Position numbers and translations under genes: made by a program. The notes below the pieces were generated by a model, which was given only the letters and a program-made list of their open reading frames with translations, made no database searches and was not told where the DNA came from. 11,188 nucleotides of DNA, taken from assembly GCA_026785745.1 (NCBI GenBank), contig JAJAZO010000303.1:1-11188 (forward strand), read 5' to 3'. Below, piece by piece: positions 1 to 7,851 of the stretch. Each line of letters begins with the position of its first letter. The stretch's first letter is position 1. Origin of the DNA: Chitinophagaceae bacterium. GTDB lineage: Bacteria > Bacteroidota > Bacteroidia > Chitinophagales > Chitinophagaceae.

Positions 1-1042
1 GTACGGCAAACTTTGGAATAACAAGGCTTTCATGGCCACCCCAACTAACGGCCATCATAATATGTTTCAATAATTCGCAGAACCTGACAATCGAATCCAT
101 TCCATCGGTTTTTAACACAAAAGTGAAAAGGCCACAGGCTCCTTTCATCTGTTCCTTTGCTAACTGGTACTGCGAAAAACTTTCATCGAAAGGGAAAAGT
201 ATGGATTCTACTTTAGGATGCTGTTTCATGTAAGCAACCACTTCGGCGGTTGATTTTGTAATCCTTTCAATCCTTGCCGGCAATGTTCTTAACCCTCTGA
301 TTAATAACCAGGCATTGAAAGGTTGGATACCACTTCCAATATTCAGGTATTCGCTGTCAAATATTTTTTTCATCATCGCATGGTTACCACTTAGTACGCC
401 ACCCAATGTATCACTATGTCCGCCGATATATTTAGTGGCTGTCTGCATCGCTAAATCAATTCCCATTTCAATTGGTTTTTGATAGAGTGGTGTGCAATAA
501 CTATTATCAATTAATGTGATGATGCCCTTTGATTTAGCAAAAGTGGCAATTTCTTTAATGGGTTGCAAAGCAAAATCCCAACTGTTAGGCGATTCGAGGT
601 AATAAAAAGTAGTGTTGGGCAGCGTTGCTTCTTTCCAATTTTCAATGCTGGTTCCATCAATATAAGTAGCAGTAACGCCAAAGCGGGGCAATATAACATC
701 CAGCATTCTTTGTACCCATGTGTAGGGAGCTTTTACTGAAACAATATGATCTCCGGATTTTACATTGGCGAAAATACCAGCGAAGATGGCGGCTGCACCA
801 TTATTAAATACCAGGCAATCTTCAGCCCCATCCAATGCGGCCAGTTTTTTGCGAAGAATATCAACCGTTGGATTTAATCCCCGGCTATAGAGATACCCCC
901 CCATCTCATCTTCAAAAGCTTTGCTTAAATCAGCAACCTTCTTAAAAGCAAAATTGCTGGTCTGCATAATGGGCGGTGCCACTGCGTTGAAATAATTCTC
1001 CCTGTCTTCGCCCAGTTCATTGATGATTTGAGAAATATCCAT
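1..1042 (-). CDS. Cys/Met-metabolism PLP-dependent enzyme, cystathionine beta-lyase-like (3' end cut by window edge)
   Basis: A fold-type I PLP enzyme of the trans-sulfuration family (cystathionine gamma-synthase, beta- and gamma-lyases, methionine gamma-lyase), cytosolic. 347 codons are visible; the family usually has about 380-400 residues, so a short C-terminal piece is off the left edge. Seen: YSRGLNPT (phosphate-contacting Tyr/Arg of the neighbouring subunit), LIDNSYCTP (Asp that holds the pyridine nitrogen), and TATKYIGGHSD with the Schiff-base lysine at about residue 204. SWGGHESL, with Trp near residue 334, resembles the SWGG(Y/F)ES motif of E. coli MetC. ESPNSWDF also recalls the ESPGS of MetC. 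The usual YGGT after the dimer loop is replaced by YTWV, so the exact reaction (lyase or synthase, and which substrate) is not settled. The ATG at 1042 overlaps the stop of the upstream permease by one base, which implies a shared transcript and translational coupling. Confidence 0.85.
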   Translation of the reverse strand, partial: MDISQIINELGEDRENYFNAVAPPIMQTSNFAFKKVADLSKAFEDEMGGYLYSRGLNPTVDILRKKLAALDGAEDCLVFNNGAAAIFAGIFANVKSGDHIVSVKAPYTWVQRMLDVILPRFGVTATYIDGTSIENWKEATLPNTTFYYLESPNSWDFALQPIKEIATFAKSKGIITLIDNSYCTPLYQKPIEMGIDLAMQTATKYIGGHSDTLGGVLSGNHAMMKKIFDSEYLNIGSGIQPFNAWLLIRGLRTLPARIERITKSTAEVVAYMKQHPKVESILFPFDESFSQYQLAKEQMKGACGLFTFVLKTDGMDSIVRFCELLKHIMMAVSWGGHESLVIPKFAV

Positions 1043-2370
1043 TATGATTTTTTTTTAAAATAAAACAAGTAGTAGAGTACCAGAAAGAATGCCAGCAGGC
1101 CGGTTCCAATCAAAGCGGCATTTATATCTTTAATAACCACACCGACTGCTATCATAAAATAACTGAACACAAAAAAACCTGTCAGTACCGGGGTAAATTT
1201 ATTCCATGCACCGGTTATCATCGCCTCGTTCTGCTTTCTTTTTCTCAATACAAATAAAGTAGCGGCTGATGTACTCATACCAATGCTATCAAGAAACATG
1301 GTAAAGTTTAAAATATTGTCAACTCCTTTGCCAAAAAAAGTAACAATGATGGTAATGAGTGAAAAGGTAGCCAGTCCTGCTACTAATGCTTCAGTTTTAG
1401 GATGCCGATAGGAAAATATTTTGGGGAACACTTTGTCCTCACTCATAGCAAACATTACCCTGGGATTACTCATCAGCAGGATATTTACGTAAGCCAGTAC
1501 TGAAAGAAACATTAACGCATCAAACACTTTGCCACCTGCTTTTCCAAACCATGCTTCGCAAAGCAAGGCTCCGATAGCAGAAGCATTTTTCATTTTATCA
1601 TACCCTATTACCTGAGTGTAAGCAACATTGATAAGCAGGTATAATGAAATAACAATAATAATACCGATGATAATTCCTTTGGGAATGCTTCGGGTGTCTT
1701 TTACTTCGCCCCCAAAATTGATGGTTTGCTGATAACCTCCATAAGCAAAGCAGACCGGAATCAATGAAATAATAAACAAGGAGAAAGCATTTTTATCTGC
1801 CAATGTAAATAAAGGCGAGCCTTGCTCATACCCATGCGGTTCTATCACCACTCCTTTAAAAATACTGGCAATAAGTAATACCACTAACCCTACTTTGATA
1901 ATGATAAGTACATTCTGTGTACGGCTGCTGGTTTTTAGTCCAAATAAATTAACAACAAAAAACATGGCTACCGCCACTATCGCAACTACCGTGTTGAACA
2001 CAACACCGCTTGGTTTCCCATACAATAAATCGCTTACATAATCAGCGCCTATTAATGCCACTACTGCTAATGAAGCAGCGTTACTTATAAGGATGATTGC
2101 ATTGACAGAAAATCCGACTGATGGATGATAGCATTGTGCAAACACTTTATAATAACCACCCATTGCAGGTAACCGCTGCCCTATCTCTGCATACGTTAAT
2201 GCCCCGCATAAAGCAATTAAACCACCAACAACCCATAATAAAAAAAAGATGGAACTGGTACCAGAAGTAGCTGCAACAGAAGCCGGGTTTCTGAAGATAC
2301 CCATGCCAATTACCAAACTCACCACTATCAGGCTCAGATCAAAAAGGTTCAGTTTATTCTTTCCTGTCAT
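1042..2370 (-). CDS. APC-superfamily amino acid permease
   Basis: A predicted 12-helix inner-membrane amino acid transporter of the amino acid-polyamine-organocation superfamily. With the start at 2370 it has 442 residues, normal for the family. Helix 1 carries the unwound substrate-site motif GMGIFRNPA (residues 22-30). A later conserved segment has AYGGYQQ followed by GGEVKDTRSIPKG (around residue 222), matching the family pattern of an aromatic/glycine helix followed by E-V-K-x-x-x-R-x-I-P. An in-frame ATG at 2415 would add 15 residues (MNGHKVRT...), but these lie over the divergent promoter and do not look like family N-terminus, so MTGKNKLNLFDL is preferred. It is first in an operon with the PLP enzyme and ends on that gene's ATG. 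Import, or exchange, of a sulfur-containing or related amino acid for that enzyme is a reasonable inference. The substrate cannot be read from sequence. Confidence 0.9.
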   Translation of the reverse strand: MTGKNKLNLFDLSLIVVSLVIGMGIFRNPASVAATSGTSSIFFLLWVVGGLIALCGALTYAEIGQRLPAMGGYYKVFAQCYHPSVGFSVNAIILISNAASLAVVALIGADYVSDLLYGKPSGVVFNTVVAIVAVAMFFVVNLFGLKTSSRTQNVLIIIKVGLVVLLIASIFKGVVIEPHGYEQGSPLFTLADKNAFSLFIISLIPVCFAYGGYQQTINFGGEVKDTRSIPKGIIIGIIIVISLYLLINVAYTQVIGYDKMKNASAIGALLCEAWFGKAGGKVFDALMFLSVLAYVNILLMSNPRVMFAMSEDKVFPKIFSYRHPKTEALVAGLATFSLITIIVTFFGKGVDNILNFTMFLDSIGMSTSAATLFVLRKRKQNEAMITGAWNKFTPVLTGFFVFSYFMIAVGVVIKDINAALIGTGLLAFFLVLYYLFYFKKKS

Positions 2371-2373
2371 GGC

Positions 2374-2404
2374 TTGAAGATACAAAGAAAAGGTTCTAAC
2401 TTTA
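2374..2404 (+). promoter_or_regulatory. Candidate promoter for the TonB receptor at 2428
   Basis: TTG (2374-2376), a 20-base spacer, then TAACTTTA (2397-2404), one base off the Bacteroidota -7 consensus TAnnTTTG. Transcription would start near 2409, leaving a leader of about 20 bases before ATG 2428. This placement supports 2428 as the true start, because the earlier in-frame TTG 2374 and ATG 2404 would lie inside the promoter. Confidence 0.5.
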
Positions 2405-2427
2405 TGACCATTCATTTCCTCATTTCT

Positions 2428-4506
2428 ATGAAAAAAATCTTCTTCTTTTCATTTCTTTTGTTTCTGTTTATTCCCTGTTTTGCACAACAAGAGGAACAGG
2501 ATACCTTAACAACAATGGATGAAGTAACAATAAGAGCATTTGAACAAAACCGCAACGCATTAAACTCAGTAGCCGTAGTTAAAATAATTGATTTCAACAA
2601 TGGTGACCGGTATAATAAAATATCGTTGGTTAATGGATTTAATACCGTGGCCGGTGTACGAATGGAAGAAAGGTCTCCCGGCAGTTACCGCATCAACATT
2701 CGTGGCAGTTCACTTCGTTCACCATTTGGCGTTCGTAATGTAAAAGTTTATTGGAATGATATTCCTGTTACTGACCCCGGAGGCAATACTTATTTCAACC
2801 AGTTTGCCTGGAACAATTTTTCTTCTATCGAAATTTTTAAAGGACCCGCAGGCAGTATGTATGGTGCCGGCACTGGCGGTTTGATTTTAATGCAGACACT
2901 ATCTTCCTGGCAACCGGGGGCAAGTATAGAATATATTACCGGCAGCAACAATGTTCAAAATGTATTTATCTCCGGCCGGTTTGGAAAAAAAGATAATAAG
3001 AGCCAAATTTCATTTGCACATAACCAGACCGATGGCTACCGCACACAAAGCAGGATGGGAAGAGATAATTTTTCATGGGTATCAAAAGCAAATATTTCGG
3101 AAAAGCAACAAATATCATTTTCTCTTTTGTTGTCGGATCTGTATTATCAAACACCTGGTGCATTAACATTGGCAGAGTTTAATAAGAACCCCAAAGCATC
3201 AAGACCGGCAGCCGGTGCTTTTCCATCAGCCATCACTGCAAAAGCAGCTATCGAACAAACAAATTTTCTCGCTGGCTTTACTCACTTGTATAAATTCACT
3301 CCTGCCTTTACTAACTATACTACTTTTTACGGTGCCTTTACACAACTTAAAAACCCTGCCATCCGTAATTATGAAAAAAGAAGTGAACCAAGTCTGGGTG
3401 GCCGCACTGTTTTTATTTATGAAAAAAAGAAGGAAGCAATAAGCTGGCAATTGACGGCTGGCAGTGAGTTTCAGGATGGTTTTTTTAGTACCTCCGTATT
3501 CAAAAATGTAAACGGTGTGCCCGACAGCCTGCAAACGGATGATGATATACTGTATAAAGTAAGGAGCTATTTTCTACAAGGTAATCTGGAGTGGAATGAA
3601 AAATGGTTTATCAATACCGGTCTTAGTGTGAACAGAACAAAAGTGAATTTTACCCGGCTTAACCGTTTTCCTATTGTATCACAAATACGGAACTATAGTA
3701 ACGAACTGGCACCAAGAATTTCTTTAAAGAAAGTTTTTGACAAAGACTTTTCATTAAGGGCAACTGTATCAAGAGGTTTCTCCCCACCTACTATTGCGGA
3801 GTTACTTCCTTCAACCGGAGTTATCAGTATTGATCTCGAAGCTGAATACGGATGGAATTATGAAACAACTATAAGTTATAATATTACGAAAGGACAACAC
3901 AGGATTCAGCTTGAAGCCACAGGATTCTATTTTAAACTAAATAATGCCCTTGTACAACGCCGTGATATTTCCGGTGCAGATTTTTTTGTGAATGCCGGTG
4001 ATGTAAAACAAAAAGGAATAGAACTTCATACAGATTATATGTACAGAGCTTCTGCACTTAGCTTTATTGAAAATTTCAATATACGTATAGATTACACCTA
4101 TAATCATTTTCGCTATGGCAGCTTTATTAAAGGTACTGATGATTTTTCAGGCAAGACAGTTCCTTCTGTTCCTGCCAATACATTTTCTGCTTTAGGAGAT
4201 ATTAATTTAAAGAAAGGCTTTTACTCAAACATTACTTATTATGCTGCTTCAAAAATTTTTCTGAATGATGCCAACACGGCTACTGCAGAACCGTATGATC
4301 TGCTCGGCTGGCGATTAGGCTGGAGAAAAACAATTAAGCAAAAAAACAAACTGAATTTTTATGCCGGAGCAGACAACCTGTTAGATGAAACGTACAGCCT
4401 CGGCAATGATATTAATGCAGCAGCTAACCGTTTTTACAATGCAGCCCCAAAAAGAAATTATTACATTGGTTTTTCCTTTCAATGGATAAAAGTTGCAAAA
4501 AATTAA
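2428..4506 (+). CDS. TonB-dependent outer-membrane receptor, ligand unknown
   Basis: A TonB-gated outer-membrane importer of 692 residues. From ATG 2428 it begins with a clean signal peptide, MKKIFFFSFLLFLFIPCFA, cut before QQE. Next comes a TonB box-like stretch, TTMDEVTIRA (about residues 28-37), with no carboxypeptidase-like N-terminal domain, so it is not a SusC-type receptor. The plug domain covers roughly residues 45-160, with NIRGSS, VYWNDIPVTDPGG and IEIFKGPAGSMYGAGTGG as typical plug motifs. The rest is alternating aromatic beta-barrel sequence, including RISLKKVFDKDFSLRATVSRGFSPPTIAEL (quoted motif: SRGFSPPTIAEL) as in siderophore and vitamin receptors. A siderophore or other metal chelate is possible. 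It diverges from the amino acid permease, so a small ligand related to that operon is another possibility. No riboswitch or Fur-like site was recognised upstream. Confidence 0.9.
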   Translation: MKKIFFFSFLLFLFIPCFAQQEEQDTLTTMDEVTIRAFEQNRNALNSVAVVKIIDFNNGDRYNKISLVNGFNTVAGVRMEERSPGSYRINIRGSSLRSPFGVRNVKVYWNDIPVTDPGGNTYFNQFAWNNFSSIEIFKGPAGSMYGAGTGGLILMQTLSSWQPGASIEYITGSNNVQNVFISGRFGKKDNKSQISFAHNQTDGYRTQSRMGRDNFSWVSKANISEKQQISFSLLLSDLYYQTPGALTLAEFNKNPKASRPAAGAFPSAITAKAAIEQTNFLAGFTHLYKFTPAFTNYTTFYGAFTQLKNPAIRNYEKRSEPSLGGRTVFIYEKKKEAISWQLTAGSEFQDGFFSTSVFKNVNGVPDSLQTDDDILYKVRSYFLQGNLEWNEKWFINTGLSVNRTKVNFTRLNRFPIVSQIRNYSNELAPRISLKKVFDKDFSLRATVSRGFSPPTIAELLPSTGVISIDLEAEYGWNYETTISYNITKGQHRIQLEATGFYFKLNNALVQRRDISGADFFVNAGDVKQKGIELHTDYMYRASALSFIENFNIRIDYTYNHFRYGSFIKGTDDFSGKTVPSVPANTFSALGDINLKKGFYSNITYYAASKIFLNDANTATAEPYDLLGWRLGWRKTIKQKNKLNFYAGADNLLDETYSLGNDINAAANRFYNAAPKRNYYIGFSFQWIKVAKN

Positions 4507-4511
4507 CCCGT

Positions 4512-5264
4512 TTAGTACTTTAGCGCCGGACAGCTTAAAGTATTCGTATTACCTAATCTGTATATAGCACCGACAGTTATCAATTGATAATGGTCATTTA
4601 TTGCCGGATTAGCTGCCTGACTAAAACCATCCAGGTAATCGGTAAAGGTTAATCGGTAAGAAGATTCAGCAGTAAGTGCAATTGTTGGAGAAAGGCTATA
4701 TCTGATACCAACACCAAACGGGATAACCGGCATTATTCCGGGTACTGAATGCGCTGCATCAATTGCTATACTGGCCGGAATGTCTGAACCATCACCAAAA
4801 AAAGCAGCATCGTAATTGCTCCAGTCTCTTTTTATTTTCAGTAATGAGATGCCTGCCCCGCCAAAGATGTAGGGTGATATTCCTTTCTCAGCATAATTCT
4901 TACCAAACAGGTTATAAACAAGCATCGGTGCTAATTCCAATACTGGGGTACTAAAATTAAAGTTCCGGTGTTTCCTGTAGTCTGGAGAATCAAACTTTGA
5001 TTCATCTCCTTTAAGGCCACCAATGGCAACGTTTAGTCTTACCATGAACAATCGGTTTATTATTCGGCTACCTGACAAGTTGATGCCGAATTGCATTGTT
5101 TTATAAGAGCCAAATCTTGAAGGAGCTAAATCTCCCTGGTAAATAAAACTGTTTAACCCTGCGCCCAGTTCATATTTAATAAAGTTTGATTGAGCAGATA
5201 AATCATTTGTATATAAGCTGAAAAGGGCTATTAATATAAATACTGCCGGTTGGTTCTTTTGCAT
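4512..5264 (-). CDS. Outer-membrane beta-barrel protein (OmpA-like/porin-family barrel), function unknown
   Basis: A 250-residue protein with a signal peptide ending ...YTNDLSA, cut before QSNF. The mature part is beta-barrel-like: alternating hydrophobic strands, a glycine-rich first strand (YELGAGLNSFIYQGDLAPS), a central YIFGGAGISLL, and a late strand pattern VGIRYSLSPTIALTAESSYRLTFTDY (key: GIRYSLSP, SYRLTFTDYLDG). The 'G..x(Y/I)xGDL.P' opening and the 'FTDYLD' segment are common in Bacteroidota outer-membrane barrels of about this size, which I recall as DUF6089-like; that family name is from memory and uncertain. It is transcribed toward the TonB receptor, and the two stop codons are 5 bases apart. 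A weak -7-like TACATTTT lies upstream on the minus strand at 5282-5289, without a good -33 partner. No enzymatic motif is visible. Confidence 0.75.
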   Translation of the reverse strand: MQKNQPAVFILIALFSLYTNDLSAQSNFIKYELGAGLNSFIYQGDLAPSRFGSYKTMQFGINLSGSRIINRLFMVRLNVAIGGLKGDESKFDSPDYRKHRNFNFSTPVLELAPMLVYNLFGKNYAEKGISPYIFGGAGISLLKIKRDWSNYDAAFFGDGSDIPASIAIDAAHSVPGIMPVIPFGVGIRYSLSPTIALTAESSYRLTFTDYLDGFSQAANPAINDHYQLITVGAIYRLGNTNTLSCPALKY

Positions 5265-5567
5265 AATACTATTTTAAACAGAAAATGTATGTCACAATTT
5301 TCTGCATGGTTAATAAATACAGCAGTTCTGGCAGGAAATAAATAAGAGAATACGGGTGAAAAAGATAGTAGTAACTTCCTAACGTAAAAAAATACGTCGG
5401 TGTATATCCATCGTTGTTAAAAAGGCAGGAAATTTTTTAGAATTGTTTCATGCAGGTAATGTCATTTTACAGACTTGTAAACAAGAGCAAAGTTTATTCC
5501 AAGTTTAAAAAACATTTAAAAGGGCCAAAAAAAAGAATTGAAACAATAACACTATTAATAACTCTTC
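5265..5567. other. AT-rich intergenic stretch without a recognisable gene
   Basis: About 300 bases between the beta-barrel start and the riboswitch promoter. I see no credible coding region. It contains only short repeats: a 10-base direct repeat GGCAGGAAAT at 5330-5339 and 5424-5433, an inverted pair CTGCATG (5302-5308) and CATGCAG (5449-5455), and the palindrome ACGTA-N6-TACGT at 5382-5397. None matches an operator I can name. Confidence 0.6.
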
Positions 5568-5597
5568 TTGTAAAGAAAATTTCTCCCCCTACATTTG
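5568..5597 (+). promoter_or_regulatory. Bacteroidota-type promoter for the B12 riboswitch-btuB operon
   Basis: TTG (5568-5570), exactly 19 bases, then TACATTTG (5590-5597), a full match to the TAnnTTTG -7 element. Transcription would start at about 5602, immediately before the first strand of riboswitch helix P1 (5603-5607). The leader before the btuB start is then about 307 bases. Confidence 0.75.
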
Positions 5598-5599
5598 CT

Positions 5600-5830
5600 G
5601 TGATTTGGTTTTCCCGCCTCAAGCGGGAGATTAAAAGGGAAGTTCGGTGTAAGACCGGCGCAATCCCCGTAGCTGTAAATGACGCCCTAATCCGCCGCAG
5701 GCGGATTTTAGGGAATTTCTCAAACTACAAACCACTGTTTCAAATCGAAGCGGGAAGGGAATTGAGAGAGTCACAAGCCAGAAGACCTGCCATATCAAAT
5801 AAACAAGATTCAGCTTTCGGGTGAAAGGCA
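5600..5830 (+). promoter_or_regulatory. Cobalamin (B12) riboswitch
   Basis: Recognised by its core and B12 box. P1 can form between ATTTG (5603-5607) and CAAAT (5796-5800). P2 is the hairpin TCCCGC/GCGGGA (5612-5628). GGGAA (5637-5641) is followed by the P4-type hairpin CGGT-GTAAG-ACCG (5645-5657), an L5-type loop with CCCCG (5665-5669), and GCTGTAAA (5672-5679). A long GC-rich hairpin at 5685-5713 follows. Then come CCACTG (5732-5737), GCGGGAAGG (5750-5758), and the B12 box AGCCAGAAGACCTGCC (5776-5791). A hairpin at 5814-5827 (CTTTC-GGGT-GAAAG) has a loop complementary to L5 and is the likely L13. The family represses downstream genes when cobalamin binds. Here the target is the B12 receptor gene and the small cysteine-rich gene after it. 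Confidence 0.95.
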
Positions 5831-5908
5831 TGAGATTTAAAAGTCGCAGGACGTTTATATTTCTATCTCTTATTTTCCGGAAGCAGTCACACAAAAATTT
5901 CATTACAA

Positions 5909-7840
5909 ATGAAAAGACATTTTTTTGTGCTGGCTGCTGTCATTATCAGCAACCAGCTACAGGCACAACAAGACACAACCGTTCTAGACGAAGCAGTGGT
6001 AACTGCCAACAAGTTTGAACAGAAACAAAGTCAGACCGGCAAAGTAGTAACTGTTATTACAAAAGAACAATTGGGAAAAAGCGGCGGTAAAACGGTAGCA
6101 CAGATTTTAAATGAGCAGGCTGGTATTGTTATCAATGGAGCCTACAATGTCCAGGGCAGTGTCCAAACAATTTTTATGAGAGGTGCTTCATCAGGAAGAA
6201 CATTAATATTGTTGGATGGTATCCCTGTTAACGACCCGTCTATGATCAACAATGAATTTGACCTGAACCTTTTTTCAATCAATGATGTGGAAAAAATAGA
6301 AATATGTAAAGGTGCCCAGTCCACTTTGTATGGCAGCGATGCGATTGCCGGAGCTATTAACATCATCACTGTTAAAAAAGATGTGAGCAAGCCGTTTAAT
6401 GTAAAAGTGACAACAGGTTTAGGCAATATGAACACTGTACGGAATAATATTCAACTGTACGGCAAGGCCGGCAAACTTACTTACACTACCCGGTTTGCGA
6501 AATTGCGGACCAATGGTTTCTCCGCTGCTTATGACAGCACCGGTGTAAAAGACTTTGACAACGACGGTTATGATGGCAATGTGATTAATGCGGGATTGCA
6601 ATTTCAGGTTATTACTTCACTGCTGGTAAAAACATTTATTATGCACAGCCAATACAAAGCAGACATAGATGCAGGTGTTTTTGCTGATGAAAAAGATTAC
6701 AGGATAAACAACAATAACCTGTCATCAGGTGTTGGAATGAATTTTAAGAAAGGTATTGTAAATATTACAGGAAACTATCAGTATGGCGAACTGAACAGAA
6801 CCTATAAGAATGACAGCTTATTTATTCGTCCGTTCGGAACCAGGTTTGAAAGTAATAAATATGGTGGTCGTACACAATATGCAGAGCTATATGGAAATAT
6901 TACGGCAGCCAAATGGCTTACTGTGCTTGCAGGATTTGATTACCGCTGGGCAACTATGCACCAGCAGTATTTTTCATTAAGCAGTTTTGGCCCTTACAAC
7001 AGCAGCTTTGATGACACCTCACTTCATCAGACATCTTTTTACGGTTCACTACTTTTTAATGCACTGAATAAAAAACTGAATGTTGAAATTGGCGCAAGAA
7101 CAAACAAGCATTCCCGCTATGGTAGTAACAGCACTTATACTTTTAATCCATCTTACAATATCAACAAACAATGGAGAGTGTTTGGGAGCATTGCTTCAGG
7201 ATTTAAAGCCCCTTCTATTTTCCAGGTGTTTGATGTATTCAGCGGCAACCCTGATTTAAAGCCAGAAGAATCTACCAATTATGAAATTGGGGTTCAACAG
7301 TTGCAGGATAAAATCAGCAGCCGTGTAGTGTATTTTCACAGAGATATTAAAAATGGTATTGACTATAATTATTCCACGTTCCAGTATTTCAACTTTGTAA
7401 AACAAACAGTAAATGGTTTGGAACTGGAGCTTTCTGCAAGGCCAACACAAAAGCTAAATATAGCTGCTAACTACACATTAATCACCGGTGATGAACAAAC
7501 ACAAAGCCGAAAAAGCTTTAACGACACTTCGTATAACCATTTATTGCGCAGACCCAAACATACAATCAATCTGAATGTTGGCTACCAGTTCTGCAAAGGT
7601 TTATTTGCCAGCTTTAGTGCAAAATCAATAAGCAGCCGCTATGATGTGGGTGGATATAAAAAAGAAGATGTACTGCTTGACAATTATTTGCTGCTGAATG
7701 CTTATGCTGAGTACAAGTGGAAAAATAATTTGAAATTCTTTGCTGATATACAAAATGTAACAAAGAAACAATTCTTTGACATCAGGGGCTACAATACTAT
7801 TCCTTGTATGATTAATGGTGGTATTACCTTCGAATTATAA
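5909..7840 (+). CDS. btuB: BtuB-like TonB-dependent vitamin B12 receptor
   Basis: Outer-membrane importer for cobalamin, 643 residues (E. coli BtuB is about 614). The signal peptide MKRHFFVLAAVIISNQLQA is cut before QQD. The TonB box is TVLDEAVVTA (residues 24-33). The plug runs from about residue 43 to 155, with IFMRGASSGRTLILLDGIPVND and IEICKGAQSTLYGSDAIAGAINI-type motifs (key: MRGASSGRTL, YGSDAIAGAINI). At residues 215-224 the loop DFDNDGYDGN matches the DNDG loop of E. coli BtuB that binds calcium. The barrel continues to a C-terminus ending ...NGGITFEL. Together with the cobalamin riboswitch in its own leader, this makes the assignment firm. The start at 5909 gives a proper signal peptide; the sequence before it (TTCATTACAA) has no Shine-Dalgarno. 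The CWC gene follows 11 bases after the stop with no terminator between. Confidence 0.93.
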   Translation: MKRHFFVLAAVIISNQLQAQQDTTVLDEAVVTANKFEQKQSQTGKVVTVITKEQLGKSGGKTVAQILNEQAGIVINGAYNVQGSVQTIFMRGASSGRTLILLDGIPVNDPSMINNEFDLNLFSINDVEKIEICKGAQSTLYGSDAIAGAINIITVKKDVSKPFNVKVTTGLGNMNTVRNNIQLYGKAGKLTYTTRFAKLRTNGFSAAYDSTGVKDFDNDGYDGNVINAGLQFQVITSLLVKTFIMHSQYKADIDAGVFADEKDYRINNNNLSSGVGMNFKKGIVNITGNYQYGELNRTYKNDSLFIRPFGTRFESNKYGGRTQYAELYGNITAAKWLTVLAGFDYRWATMHQQYFSLSSFGPYNSSFDDTSLHQTSFYGSLLFNALNKKLNVEIGARTNKHSRYGSNSTYTFNPSYNINKQWRVFGSIASGFKAPSIFQVFDVFSGNPDLKPEESTNYEIGVQQLQDKISSRVVYFHRDIKNGIDYNYSTFQYFNFVKQTVNGLELELSARPTQKLNIAANYTLITGDEQTQSRKSFNDTSYNHLLRRPKHTINLNVGYQFCKGLFASFSAKSISSRYDVGGYKKEDVLLDNYLLLNAYAEYKWKNNLKFFADIQNVTKKQFFDIRGYNTIPCMINGGITFEL

Positions 7841-7851
7841 AACTTTTCCGG

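Noticed and set aside
2374..2427. Earlier TTG and ATG starts for the first TonB receptor
   Set aside because: They lie inside the candidate promoter and would place 8 or 18 residues before a perfect signal peptide that begins at 2428.
3226..3534. 102-codon open frame antisense to the TonB receptor
   Set aside because: It lies wholly inside a confident gene, with no promoter and no recognisable protein features.
5330..5433. Direct repeat GGCAGGAAAT, two copies about 94 bases apart
   Set aside because: Ten bases, only two copies, and no symmetric placement relative to a promoter; chance is a sufficient explanation.
5450..5824. A 124-codon open frame across the intergenic region
   Set aside because: It runs through the promoter, riboswitch core and B12 box, and its translation is basic, low-quality sequence with no family look. 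It is a chance frame.
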